Source of the DNA: an uncultured Collinsella sp.
GTDB lineage: Bacteria; Actinomycetota; Coriobacteriia; Coriobacteriales; Coriobacteriaceae
Reading direction: 5' to 3'
DNA: 18,190 nucleotides
NCBI GenBank assembly: GCA_900541795.1
Contig: UQLC01000031.1
Span: forward strand, 1 to 18,190
Positions within the stretch are counted from its first letter, which is position 1. The number at the start of each line of letters is the position of its first letter. Positions 5,572 to 14,091 of this stretch are shown here, piece by piece. A program made the position numbers and the translations under genes. The notes under the pieces were generated by a model, which saw only the letters and a list, made by a program, of their open reading frames with translations, searched no databases and was not told the DNA's origin.

Positions 5572-6523
5572 CGAAGCAGGGGAGACGCGCGCCATGGGCA
5601 ACGCAGTACCCGCAACCGACGCCCAGCCCGTCTACCCGCATACCATGCGCCTGCAGCGCTTTTTGGCGCGTACGGGCGTAGCGAGCCGCCGCGGGTCGGA
5701 GGACCTGATGACCGCCGGCCGCGTGACGGTTAACGGCGAGGTTGCGACCGAGCTGGGCACCAAGGTCGATGTCGACCGCGATCACATCGAGGTCGACGGC
5801 ATGCCCGTCAAGCTCAACCAGGGCGCCGTGTACCTGATGCTCTACAAGCCGACCGGCTACCTTACCACCATGAGCGATCCGCAGGAGCGCCCTTGCGTGG
5901 CTGATCTTGTCCCGCGCGACCGCTTTCCGGGGCTCTTCCCGGTGGGTCGCCTGGACCGCGACACCACGGGCCTTTTGCTCTTTACCACCGACGGCGACCT
6001 GTCGCAGGACCTGCTGCACCCCAGCAAGCACGTCTACAAGACCTACCAGGCGCTCGTGGACGGGCAGCTGACCGACCGCGATCTGGACCCGCTCCGCCGT
6101 GGCATCGAGCTCGACGACGGCCTATGCCAGCCGGCAATCTGCCGCGTCATCACCGCACGCGAGGCCGAGGCCGTGGCGCCACAGGGCGTCAGGCCCGGCA
6201 CCACCGCCGTGGAGGTCATTATCCGCGAGGGTCGCAAGAATCAGGTTAAGCGCATGTTGAGCAAGATTCACCATCATGTAATCCGCCTGCACCGCTGCAA
6301 CTTTGCCGGCCTTGAGCTCAAGGACGTGGCCAAGGGCTCGTGGCGCGAACTCACCGATCGCGAGGCGCAGATCCTCAAGGCCGGCGGCATCCCGCCTAAG
6401 CAGGCCAGCTCCAAGCGCAACGGCGGCAAGCCCCAGGACATGCCCGCGGCCCGCACGCGTCACCACGGCAGCCACGGCTCCGCGCCCAAGCGCAACACCT
6501 ACCGCGAGCGCTACACCGGCTAG
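5558..6523 (+). CDS. rluB: 23S rRNA pseudouridine synthase, RluB/RsuA family
   Basis: The 321-residue protein carries an N-terminal S4 RNA-binding domain (about residues 30-80, MRLQRFLARTGVASRR). It is followed by a RsuA-type catalytic domain with GRLDRDTTGLLLFT, in which D133 is the catalytic aspartate. The family converts a uridine in 23S rRNA helix 89 to pseudouridine. A basic Gly/His/Arg-rich tail of about 40 residues follows and may add RNA affinity. I choose ATG 5558 because GGAGG lies six bases upstream and the start overlaps the scpB stop. ATG 5594, with GGGGAG upstream, is a plausible alternative that would shorten the protein by 12 residues. The scpA-scpB-rluB order is common in Gram-positive bacteria. 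Confidence 0.92.
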   Translation: MTRTNEAGETRAMGNAVPATDAQPVYPHTMRLQRFLARTGVASRRGSEDLMTAGRVTVNGEVATELGTKVDVDRDHIEVDGMPVKLNQGAVYLMLYKPTGYLTTMSDPQERPCVADLVPRDRFPGLFPVGRLDRDTTGLLLFTTDGDLSQDLLHPSKHVYKTYQALVDGQLTDRDLDPLRRGIELDDGLCQPAICRVITAREAEAVAPQGVRPGTTAVEVIIREGRKNQVKRMLSKIHHHVIRLHRCNFAGLELKDVAKGSWRELTDREAQILKAGGIPPKQASSKRNGGKPQDMPAARTRHHGSHGSAPKRNTYRERYTG

Positions 6524-6591
6524 GCAGACCGCCAGCCAAAACAGTGCCCGCGCATCATACCAGCACGTCAACCACCGAAAGGAAGCATTGC

Positions 6592-7278
6592 ATGATCGTC
6601 GCCATTGACGGCCCCGCCGGTTCCGGCAAGTCCACCATCGCCAAGGAGATCGCCCGCCAGCTGGGCTTTAACAAGCTCGATACGGGCGCCATGTATCGCG
6701 CCGTCACCTTCGCCGCCCTCGACCGCGGCATCGATCTGGACGACGAGGCGGCCATCGACGCCCTCGCCGAGCAAATCGAAATCCGCTTTACCAACGGCAC
6801 CGGCGAAGACACTCGCCTGACCATTGACGGCAAGGACGCCTCGGCTGCCATTCGCACCCCGCAGGTCGACGCCAACGTCTCCAAAGTCTCGGCCTACCCG
6901 GGCGTCCGCGCCGCCATGCTCATCCATCAGCGCCGCGCCGCCGAGGACCGAGACATCGTGGCCGAGGGTCGCGACATCGGAACCGTCGTATTCCCCAACG
7001 CGCAGGTCAAGGTCTTTCTGACCGCCGACCCGCGTGAGCGCGCCCGTCGCCGCGTGCTGCAGCGCCACCAGGACGACGCCCAGCCGCTCACCAGCGAGCA
7101 GCTCGAGGCCGAGGTCGACGAGACCCTCGACGCCCTCAAGCAACGCGACAAGCTCGACAGCAGTCGCGAGGTCGCTCCGCTCGTGCCCGCCGAAGACGCC
7201 GTGCACGTCGACTCCACCGCCCACACCATCGACGAGGTCGTCCGCATTATCGAGGACCTCATCAACCAAAGGAGGTAG
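6592..7278 (+). CDS. cmk: Cytidylate kinase
   Basis: Cmk phosphorylates CMP and dCMP to the diphosphates in pyrimidine nucleotide salvage, acting in the cytoplasm. The 228-residue length fits the bacterial family. P-loop GPAGSGKST lies at residues 7-15, DTGAMYRA around 31-38 at the NMP site, and a GRDIGTVVFPNA segment around 124-135. FLTADPRERARRR follows as the CMP-kinase lid region. The start at 6592 is preceded by GAAAGGAA. An upstream in-frame ATG at 6544 lacks a site and would place a non-conserved extension before the P-loop. A 68-nt gap precedes the gene, without a clear promoter. The stop lies inside the ribosome binding site of the next gene, 3 nt away. Confidence 0.96.
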   Translation: MIVAIDGPAGSGKSTIAKEIARQLGFNKLDTGAMYRAVTFAALDRGIDLDDEAAIDALAEQIEIRFTNGTGEDTRLTIDGKDASAAIRTPQVDANVSKVSAYPGVRAAMLIHQRRAAEDRDIVAEGRDIGTVVFPNAQVKVFLTADPRERARRRVLQRHQDDAQPLTSEQLEAEVDETLDALKQRDKLDSSREVAPLVPAEDAVHVDSTAHTIDEVVRIIEDLINQRR

Positions 7279-7281
7279 CCC

Positions 7282-8010
7282 ATGCGCCTGTTTAAGCAGA
7301 CGCCCGAGGATTACTACAACGCCCCTTATGCCGAGTTCCCCGCACTCATCCGCGGCACCGTCTTCGTGGTCATGGCAATCCTTTGGGCCTTCTCCAAGCT
7401 CATGTGGCGCTGGAAGGTCGAGGATGCCGATCTGTTGTTTGAGCGCCAGGAAGGCCGCGGCAGCGTGGTCATCTGCAACCACACCTCGATGGCCGAGCTC
7501 CTGGCTGTAGAGACGGCGCTGTTCTTTGGCGGCCGCCGCATTCGCCCCATTTTTAAGTCCGAGTTTGCCAAGAGCAAAATTGTGCGCTGGGCCTTTAGCC
7601 GCGTGGGCGGCATTCCCGTCGAGCGCGGTACCGCCGACATGAAGTGCCTGCGTGCCGCCCAGCATGCGCTGCAGCGCGGCGAGGACGTCCTGATCTTCCC
7701 CGAGGGCACGCGCATCCGCTCGCGCGAGATCAAGCCCGAGGTCCACGGCGGCTTTGCGCTCATCGCCCAGATGGGCAAGGCACCCGTCAACCCCCTCGCC
7801 ATCTGTGGCTGGTCCGACATCACGCCTGCGGGCAAAAAGATCATGCGACCCAAGAAGTGCTGGATCCGCGCCGGCAAGGCCATCTCGCTTTCGGACGCGC
7901 CGGCCGGGCTTAAGCGCACGGAGCGTCTGGCCTGGTTTGAATCCGAGGCCATGGACCGTGTCTACACCATGCGCGACGAGCTATGCAACGAGCATCCGGG
8001 CAGGTTCTAG
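7282..8010 (+). CDS. PlsC-like 1-acylglycerol-3-phosphate acyltransferase with HX4E motif
   Basis: The 242-residue protein has one N-terminal membrane segment (about residues 22-42) and the ordered glycerolipid acyltransferase motifs. These are NHTSMAE at 66-72, VGGIPVERG around 112-120, FPEGTR around 139-144 and VNPLAICG further on. PlsC moves an acyl chain to the sn-2 position of lysophosphatidate to give phosphatidic acid. The catalytic motif is normally HX4D. Here H67 is followed at the Asp position by E72 (codon GAG at 7495-7497), a conservative but notable change. plsY and gpsA downstream supply earlier steps of the pathway. AAAGGAGG lies six bases before the ATG. The exact acceptor is uncertain. 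Confidence 0.88.
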   Translation: MRLFKQTPEDYYNAPYAEFPALIRGTVFVVMAILWAFSKLMWRWKVEDADLLFERQEGRGSVVICNHTSMAELLAVETALFFGGRRIRPIFKSEFAKSKIVRWAFSRVGGIPVERGTADMKCLRAAQHALQRGEDVLIFPEGTRIRSREIKPEVHGGFALIAQMGKAPVNPLAICGWSDITPAGKKIMRPKKCWIRAGKAISLSDAPAGLKRTERLAWFESEAMDRVYTMRDELCNEHPGRF

Positions 8011-8012
8011 CC

Positions 8013-8912
8013 ATGAGCAAGAACGTGAAGAACACCGCAGCGGCCGCGTCCGACCAGACAGCCGTGCCCACCATCGAGATCGCTGCCCACGCCGGCACCT
8101 GCTACGGCGTGCAGCGCGCGCTCGATATGGCCCTGGCGGCCGCCCCGCAGGCGGGGGAGACCGCTCAAGTCCACACCCTGGGTCCGCTCATCCATAACCC
8201 CATCGTGGTGCGCGAGCTTGCTGAGGCAGGCGTCGGTCTTGCCGAGACCCTGGACGACGCCGCATCGGGCACCGTGATCATTCGCGCGCACGGCGTGGTG
8301 CCGCAGGTGATCGAGGCCGCTCGCGAGCGCGGCCTCGACGTGGTCGATGCCACCTGCCCCTACGTCAAGAAGGTCCACGTGGCCGCCGAGCGCCTGGTAC
8401 GTGAGGGTTATCGCGTGATCGTCGTGGGCGAGCCGGGCCATCCCGAGGTTGAGGGCATCCTGGGCCATGCCGGCGATGACGCGCAGGTCGTGAGTTGCGC
8501 CGCCGATGCGGACGCGCTACCGCTCAAGGGCAAGGTGGGCCTGGTTGTGCAGACCACCCAAACCGCGCAGAACCTGGCCGAAGTTGTGGCCGCCATCACC
8601 CCGCGCGTGCAGGAATTGCGCGTGATTAACACCATCTGCGCCGCCACGACCGAGCGACAGCAGGCAGCAGCCGCACTTGCCAACCGCTGCGACTGCATGG
8701 TCGTGGTGGGCGGCAAGAACTCGGGCAACACCCGCCGCCTGGCGCAGATTTGCGCCGATGTTTGCGAGCGCACACATCACATCGAGGAGACGTCCGAGAT
8801 CGAGGCCGCATGGTTTGTCAACGCACGCCACATCGGCATCACCGCCGGAGCCTCCACCCCGCAAGAACACATCGAGCGCGCCGTCGAGCGCATCAAGGAG
8901 CTTTGCCGCTAA
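8013..8912 (+). CDS. ispH: 4-hydroxy-3-methylbut-2-enyl diphosphate reductase
   Basis: IspH catalyses the last step of the MEP isoprenoid pathway, reducing HMBPP to IPP and DMAPP with a [4Fe-4S] cluster. Its three cluster cysteines are visible: C30 in HAGTCYGV, C115 in DATCPYVKKVH and C209 in NTICAATTERQ. Substrate-binding motifs THTLGPLIHNP-like, RAHGV and GGKNSGNTRRL are also present. Length (299 residues) fits the family. I start at ATG 8013, two bases after the acyltransferase stop. An in-frame ATG at 7983 would lie inside the previous gene and only extend a variable N terminus. The ribosome binding site is weak (GCAGG), suggesting coupling to the upstream gene. Confidence 0.95.
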   Translation: MSKNVKNTAAAASDQTAVPTIEIAAHAGTCYGVQRALDMALAAAPQAGETAQVHTLGPLIHNPIVVRELAEAGVGLAETLDDAASGTVIIRAHGVVPQVIEAARERGLDVVDATCPYVKKVHVAAERLVREGYRVIVVGEPGHPEVEGILGHAGDDAQVVSCAADADALPLKGKVGLVVQTTQTAQNLAEVVAAITPRVQELRVINTICAATTERQQAAAALANRCDCMVVVGGKNSGNTRRLAQICADVCERTHHIEETSEIEAAWFVNARHIGITAGASTPQEHIERAVERIKELCR

Positions 8913-8914
8913 CC

Positions 8915-10357
8915 ATGGACCAGACCGTACCCGCATACGCCGCCGAGGTGGCCGATTACGGGCGCAGCCGCGACCCCGAGCCGGGTGAGGGCGCGCTCGT
9001 AAAGAGCGTGCGTCCCGAATCGCCCGCGTGGGATGTGGGTATCGAGCCGGGCATGCGCGTGCTTACGGTCAACGGTGAGGCACTCACCGACATGATCGTG
9101 TGGCTCTGGGAGGCCGACGACGACACCGTCGACCTCGAGGTTTTTGACCCGCGCGACAACAGCGTCACCCCCGTCGAGCTCGACCGCTTCCCGGGAGAGG
9201 ACTGGGGCCTTGAGTTCGATGGTCCCATCTTCGATGGCATGCGCACCTGCGTGAACGCCTGCGTGTTCTGCTTTATGACCATGATGCCCAAGGGCGGCCG
9301 CTCAACGCTCTATATTCGCGATGACGACTACCGCCTGAGCTTTTTGCAGGGCAACTTTGTCACGCTCACGAACCTCACCGACAAAGATGTTCAAAATGTC
9401 ATCCAACGCAACATGAGTCCCATGAACGTGTCGGTCCACGCCGTGAGCCCCGATGTCCGCCGCCGCATGATGGGCCGCAACGCCCAGCGCGGTATGGACG
9501 TGCTCGAGGCCATCATGGCCGCCGGCATCGAGATTCACGCGCAGATCGTGTTGTGCCCCGGCATGAACGACGGCGAGGAGCTGGAAAAGACCCTGCGCTA
9601 CTGCGAGGAACATGAGCAGATCACCAGCCTGGGCATTGTGCCGCTTGGTTTTACCAAGCATCAGAACCGCTTTAGCTGGTCATACAGCGACAAGCCCGAA
9701 CTGGCACGCGAGACCATTACCATGATCCGTCCCTACCAGGACCGCGCCTTCGAGCGTTTTGGCCGCCACACCTTCCAGATGAGCGACGAGTTCTACCTGG
9801 ACGCCGGCATCGATCCGCCCGAGGCGGACTTTTACGACGGTTACCCGCAGTACTACGACGGCATCGGCATGATCCGCTCGTATCTGGACGAGACCGACGA
9901 CGTGCTTACCGCCGACGCCGAGCGTCTGCGTCGCGTTCGCGAGACAATCGCCGAGCGCAACCAGCACCTGCTGTGCCTCTCGGGCGCCAGCGCACGCGAC
10001 ACGGTGGCCCGCTTCGTGGAGTCTCCACAGGGCCTTGCGGGCTCCGTCACGGCCATCAAGAACCGCTACTTTGGCGGCAACGTGGACGTGACCGGCCTCA
10101 TCGTCGCGTGTGACATTCTGGAGCAGCTGCCGCAAGACCTGTCGGGGGTTATGCTCTTTGTGCCTAAGCTCATGTTCAACGCTGACGGCATGACGCTTGA
10201 CGAGTATCATCGTGACGATTTACTCGCAAGCCTTACCAGTCGCGGCGCCGAGGTTCATGTGGTGTCAACCATGCCGCATGAGCTGCTCGATACCCTGGAG
10301 CACATCCTTGGCATTGTGCCTGCCGACTCTACTAATTCCGCTGACCCTACCCATTAA
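8915..10357 (+). CDS. PDZ-radical SAM-DUF512 protein of unknown function
   Basis: The 480-residue protein combines a PDZ-like domain (about residues 24-85, VRPESPAWDVGIEPGMRVLTVNG), a radical SAM core and the C-terminal DUF512 region. The cluster motif is CVNACVFC, with C112, C116 and C119 (CX3CX2C). It is followed by the family hallmark PKGGRSTLYIRDDDYRLSF and LTNLTDKD. The family is annotated as a putative iron-sulfur oxidoreductase with unknown substrate, and it commonly neighbours the GTPase gene der, as here. The start lies two bases after the ispH stop; the AAGGAG at 8895-8900 is rather distant (14 nt), so reinitiation is likely. A longer in-frame start at 8750 lies wholly within ispH and is rejected. 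Confidence 0.93.
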   Translation: MDQTVPAYAAEVADYGRSRDPEPGEGALVKSVRPESPAWDVGIEPGMRVLTVNGEALTDMIVWLWEADDDTVDLEVFDPRDNSVTPVELDRFPGEDWGLEFDGPIFDGMRTCVNACVFCFMTMMPKGGRSTLYIRDDDYRLSFLQGNFVTLTNLTDKDVQNVIQRNMSPMNVSVHAVSPDVRRRMMGRNAQRGMDVLEAIMAAGIEIHAQIVLCPGMNDGEELEKTLRYCEEHEQITSLGIVPLGFTKHQNRFSWSYSDKPELARETITMIRPYQDRAFERFGRHTFQMSDEFYLDAGIDPPEADFYDGYPQYYDGIGMIRSYLDETDDVLTADAERLRRVRETIAERNQHLLCLSGASARDTVARFVESPQGLAGSVTAIKNRYFGGNVDVTGLIVACDILEQLPQDLSGVMLFVPKLMFNADGMTLDEYHRDDLLASLTSRGAEVHVVSTMPHELLDTLEHILGIVPADSTNSADPTH

Positions 10358-10367
10358 AGGAGAGCAG

Positions 10368-11702
10368 ATGAAACCTATCGTCGCCGTCGTCGGACGCCCC
10401 AACGTGGGCAAGTCCACGCTCGTTAACCGCCTGGCCCAGACCTCGGACGCCATCGTCCACGAGTCCCGCGGCGTCACGCGCGACCGCTCGTATCACACGG
10501 TCGATTGGAACGGCCGCGAGTTCACCATCGTCGACACGGGCGGTATCGAGCCGCTCAAGAGCGATGACGTCTTTGCCACATCCATCCGCGACCAGGCCCT
10601 TGCCGCAGCCGAGGAAGCTGCCGTCATCCTATTTGTGGTCGACGGCCGCACCGGCGTCACCGAGGAGGACGAGTCGGTCGCCCGCATGCTCAAGCGCTGC
10701 GACAAGCCGGTCTTTCTGCTGGTGAACAAGCTCGACAACCCCGATCGCGAGAACGACAGCATCTGGGAGTTCTATTCGCTCGGCATCGGTGAGCCCACGC
10801 CGCTCTCGGCCCTTCACGGCCATGGCACGGGCGACCTGCTCGACGACATCGTCGCTCTGCTTCCCGAGGAAGAGGACGAGGTCGCCGATGAGTTCCCCGA
10901 CGCGCTGAACGTCGCCATCATCGGCCGCCCCAATGCCGGTAAGTCGTCGCTGTTCAACCGCATCCTGGGTGCCGACCGCTCCATCGTGTCCAACATTGCC
11001 GGCACGACGCGCGACGCCATCGACACCGTCGTGGAGCGCAACGGCAAGCACTACCGCATGGTCGACACCGCGGGCATTCGCAAGAAGAGCACCGTGTACG
11101 AGAACATCGAGTACTACTCCATGGTCCGCGGCCTGCGCGCCATCGACCGCGCCGACGTGGCACTGCTCGTCGTCGACGCCTCCGTGGGCGTTACGGAGCA
11201 GGACCAGAAGGTCATGGGTCTTGCCATCGAGCGCGGCTGCGCCATCGTGGTGCTGCTCAACAAGTGGGACCTGCTCGACGACGACCGCAAGCGCGAGGCC
11301 TGCATGGAGACCGTCGACCGCCGTCTGGGCGTCATGGCTCCCTGGGCCCAGTACCTGCGCATCTCAGCCCTGACCGGCCGTAGCGTCGAGAAGATCTGGT
11401 CGATGGTCGACGCGGCCGAAAAGACGCGCTCGCAAAAGATCAGTACCTCACGCCTCAACACGTTCCTCACCGACCTGCGCGAGTTCGGTCATACCGTGGT
11501 GGACGGCAAGCGCCGCCTGCGTATGCACTACGTGACCCAGACGGGCGTCAACCCGCCGACGTTCACGTTCTTCGTCAACCACAGTGACCTGGTCAACGAC
11601 ACCTACCAGCGCTACGTGGAGAACCGTATGCGCTCGACCTTCGACTTTGCCGGCACGCCCATTCGACTCTTCTTTAGGAAGAAGGAGCAAAAGGATGCAT
11701 AA
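10368..11702 (+). CDS. der: Ribosome biogenesis GTPase Der (EngA)
   Basis: Der has two tandem GTPase domains and a KH-like domain and is needed for 50S subunit maturation. In the 444-residue protein the first P-loop GRPNVGKST is at residues 9-17, with DTGGIE near 56 and NKLD near 120. The second domain has GRPNAGKSS near 186, DTAGIRKK near 233 and NKWD near 299. The KH-like domain fills about 350-444. AAAGGAGA precedes ATG 10368. An in-frame ATG at 10197 inside the previous gene adds no conserved sequence. The 3' end overlaps plsY by 8 nt, tying ribosome assembly to phospholipid genes in one transcript. Confidence 0.97.
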   Translation: MKPIVAVVGRPNVGKSTLVNRLAQTSDAIVHESRGVTRDRSYHTVDWNGREFTIVDTGGIEPLKSDDVFATSIRDQALAAAEEAAVILFVVDGRTGVTEEDESVARMLKRCDKPVFLLVNKLDNPDRENDSIWEFYSLGIGEPTPLSALHGHGTGDLLDDIVALLPEEEDEVADEFPDALNVAIIGRPNAGKSSLFNRILGADRSIVSNIAGTTRDAIDTVVERNGKHYRMVDTAGIRKKSTVYENIEYYSMVRGLRAIDRADVALLVVDASVGVTEQDQKVMGLAIERGCAIVVLLNKWDLLDDDRKREACMETVDRRLGVMAPWAQYLRISALTGRSVEKIWSMVDAAEKTRSQKISTSRLNTFLTDLREFGHTVVDGKRRLRMHYVTQTGVNPPTFTFFVNHSDLVNDTYQRYVENRMRSTFDFAGTPIRLFFRKKEQKDA

Positions 11703-12378
11703 TCCGATTCTGCTGACCGCCATCTGCGCCGTGGTCTCGTTCTTTATCGGGGCGATTCCGTTTGGCCTGATCTTGGGCCGCGTGTTCAACCACACGGACA
11801 TCCGCAAGGCGGGCTCCGGCAACATCGGCACCACCAACGCCCTGCGTGTGGCCGGCCCCAAGGTGGCCGCGCTCACGCTGCTGCTCGACTGCCTTAAGGG
11901 CGCCATCTGCGTCCTTATCGCGCGTCCGCTCATCGCGAGCGTGGGCTACGGCTTCCCTGTGAGCATCATGGCGCCTGGAGCCCCCGGCGACTGGATGCTT
12001 GGCGTCATCTGCCTGGCTGCGGTGTGGGGTCACATCTTCTCGCCCTACCTCAACTTTCACGGAGGCAAAGGTATCGCCGTGGGCTTGGGCGTGATCCTCG
12101 CCTGGTACTGGCCAATCGGACTTTCGCTGTTGGGCATGTTTATCGTGGCCGTCGCCATCACCAAGTTTGTGTCGGTGGGCTCGCTTGCCGCGGCCATCGG
12201 TCTTCCCATCGCTGCTTGCGCGGTCTTTCCGTACAGCAGCCTGGGCCTCAAGTTCTGTATGGCGATAATCGGCATCACCGTGGTGTGGGCCCATCGTGCG
12301 AACATCAAAAAGCTCATGACCGGTAAGGAGTCCAAGCTCTCGTTTACCAAGCGCGTCACCGAGCCCGACGATAAGTAG
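11695..12378 (+). CDS. plsY: Acyl-phosphate:glycerol-3-phosphate acyltransferase
   Basis: PlsY is the membrane enzyme that transfers an acyl group from acyl-phosphate (made by PlsX) to the sn-1 position of glycerol-3-phosphate. The 227-residue protein is polytopic. It has GSGNIGTTNALR around residues 41-52, GHIFSPYLNFHGGKGIAVGLGV-type loop residues around 112-133, and WAHRANIKKL near the C terminus, the three family motifs. I start at ATG 11695, where GAAGGAG lies seven bases upstream; a frame opening earlier is inside der. The next gene, gpsA, makes its substrate. Confidence 0.96.
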   Translation: MHNPILLTAICAVVSFFIGAIPFGLILGRVFNHTDIRKAGSGNIGTTNALRVAGPKVAALTLLLDCLKGAICVLIARPLIASVGYGFPVSIMAPGAPGDWMLGVICLAAVWGHIFSPYLNFHGGKGIAVGLGVILAWYWPIGLSLLGMFIVAVAITKFVSVGSLAAAIGLPIAACAVFPYSSLGLKFCMAIIGITVVWAHRANIKKLMTGKESKLSFTKRVTEPDDK

Positions 12379-12387
12379 GAGAGAGTC

Positions 12388-13395
12388 ATGAATGTTGCGC
12401 TGATTGGCTCCGGCTCCTGGGGAACCGCCGTCGCCGGCCTTGCCGCCGCGCGAGCCGAGCGCGTGACCATGTGGGCCCACAGCGAGCAGACGGCCGCCGG
12501 CATCAATGGCGAGCACCGCAACCCCCGCTACCTTGTGGGCTACAAGCTGCCCGGCAACGTCGTCGCCACCACGGACCTGGTGCAGGCACTCGACGGCGCC
12601 GAGGCCATCATCTTCGCCGTTCCTTCGACGCACCTTCGCAGCGTGTGCCACCAGGCCGCGCCCTTTATCGCCGCCGATACCCCGGTGCTCTGCCTCACCA
12701 AGGGCATTGAGCCCGAGTCCGGCCTGCTCATGAGCGAGGTCATCGCCAGCGAGATTGGCAACGAGACGCGCGTGGCGGCGCTCTCGGGCCCCAACCATGC
12801 CGAGGAGATCTGCCGCGGCGGACTTTCTGCCGCCGTCATCGCCAGCAAAGACGCGCAGGTAGGGGAGACCTTTAAGAACCTGCTCCTATCCACGGCCTTC
12901 CGCATCTACCTGTCGCAGGACATGACCGGCGTCGAGGTTTGCGGCGCCATGAAAAATGTCATCGCGATCGTATGCGGAATCTCCGCCGGCACCGGTGCGG
13001 GCGACAACACGCTCGCCCTCATCATGACGCGCGGCCTGGCAGAGATCAGCCGTCTGGTGCACGCCCGCGGCGGTCAAGCTATGACCTGCATGGGACTTGC
13101 CGGCATGGGCGACCTCATTGCCACCTGCACCTCGGAGCATTCGCGCAACCGCACCTTTGGCTACGAGTTTGCCCACGGCGTGTCGCTCGACGAGTATCAG
13201 ACGCGCACGCATATGGTTGTCGAGGGCGCCGTCGCGGCCCGCAGCGTCAGCGAACTTGCCCGTTCACTGGGCGTAGACATTCCGCTCACCTTTGCCGTGG
13301 AGCAAACACTCTATAACGGTGTTACTTTGGATAGGGCGCTCGAGATTCTTACCGATCGCGTCCCTTCTCAAGAGTTCTACGGACTCACCGACTAG
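12388..13395 (+). CDS. gpsA: NAD(P)-dependent glycerol-3-phosphate dehydrogenase
   Basis: GpsA reduces dihydroxyacetone phosphate to sn-glycerol-3-phosphate for phospholipid synthesis. The 335-residue protein opens with the nucleotide-binding motif GSGSWGTAVA (residues 7-16). It continues with AVPSTHLRSV and SGPNHAEEI, and contains GAMKNVIAI with catalytic K189. The substrate-binding segment SRNRTFGYEFAHG and a C-terminal EGAVAARSV segment are typical. AGGAGAG overlaps the plsY stop region, leaving a gap of nine bases. Direct adjacency to plsY supports substrate channelling at the level of expression. Confidence 0.97.
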   Translation: MNVALIGSGSWGTAVAGLAAARAERVTMWAHSEQTAAGINGEHRNPRYLVGYKLPGNVVATTDLVQALDGAEAIIFAVPSTHLRSVCHQAAPFIAADTPVLCLTKGIEPESGLLMSEVIASEIGNETRVAALSGPNHAEEICRGGLSAAVIASKDAQVGETFKNLLLSTAFRIYLSQDMTGVEVCGAMKNVIAIVCGISAGTGAGDNTLALIMTRGLAEISRLVHARGGQAMTCMGLAGMGDLIATCTSEHSRNRTFGYEFAHGVSLDEYQTRTHMVVEGAVAARSVSELARSLGVDIPLTFAVEQTLYNGVTLDRALEILTDRVPSQEFYGLTD

Positions 13396-13413
13396 CGCAG
13401 AAAGGCTTCTACC

Positions 13414-14085
13414 ATGGGTTCCATCAAAATCGCTCCGTCCGTCCTTTCGGCCGACATGGCCAACCTCAAGGGCGAGCTCGACAAGATCGCCGGTGCCGAC
13501 TATGTGCACTTCGACGTTATGGACGGTCACTTTACCGGCAACCTCACCTTTGGCGTTGACATCCTTAAGACCGTCAAGCGCTCCACCGATGTACCGGTCG
13601 ACGCGCACCTGATGGTGTCGAACCCCGACGAGACGGTCGATTGGTACGCAGACGCCGGCGCCGATATGATCACCGTACACTACGAGGCCTCCACACACCT
13701 GCACCGCACGCTCACGCATCTGCAGCAGCGCGGCGTCAAAGCCGGTGTGGTGCTCAACCCCGCCACCCCCGTGTGTGTACTCGAGAGCATCATCGACGTC
13801 GTCGATATGGTGCTACTCATGAGCGTTAACCCCGGCTTTGGCGGCCAGAGCTTTATCCCGGGCACTCTGCATAAGCTCCACGAGCTCAAGGCCATGTGCG
13901 AGCGTCACGGCGTGTCGCCCATGATCGAGGTCGACGGCGGCATCTCTTCCAAAAACATCGCCGAGGTCGTTAAGGCCGGCGCCAACGTGCTCGTGGCCGG
14001 TTCTGCCGTATTTAAGTCCGAAGATCCCGCTGCCGAGGTTGCGCTGCTGCAGAAGCTGGGCAACGAGGCCGCACAGGAGGCATAA
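13414..14085 (+). CDS. rpe: Ribulose-phosphate 3-epimerase
   Basis: Rpe interconverts ribulose-5-phosphate and xylulose-5-phosphate in the pentose phosphate pathway. The 223-residue TIM barrel shows APSVLSADMANL at the N terminus, metal and acid residues in HFDVMDGHF (about residues 32-40), and DAHLMV (about 67-72). NPGFGGQSF marks the phosphate loop, and EVDGGIS (about 173-179) holds the second catalytic aspartate. AGAAAGG lies about eight bases before ATG. It lies 18 nt after gpsA and six before the cysteine desulfurase gene, so it is probably in the same transcript. Confidence 0.97.
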   Translation: MGSIKIAPSVLSADMANLKGELDKIAGADYVHFDVMDGHFTGNLTFGVDILKTVKRSTDVPVDAHLMVSNPDETVDWYADAGADMITVHYEASTHLHRTLTHLQQRGVKAGVVLNPATPVCVLESIIDVVDMVLLMSVNPGFGGQSFIPGTLHKLHELKAMCERHGVSPMIEVDGGISSKNIAEVVKAGANVLVAGSAVFKSEDPAAEVALLQKLGNEAAQEA

Positions 14086-14091
14086 ACCCTT

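Noticed and set aside
6568..7746. Long minus-strand open frame (392 codons) opposite cmk and the acyltransferase gene
   Set aside because: It is the mirror of two well-identified genes in high-GC DNA and has no domain motifs. Other long antisense frames (1131-1865, 2226-3116, 11674-12798, 14254-15240) were rejected for the same reason.
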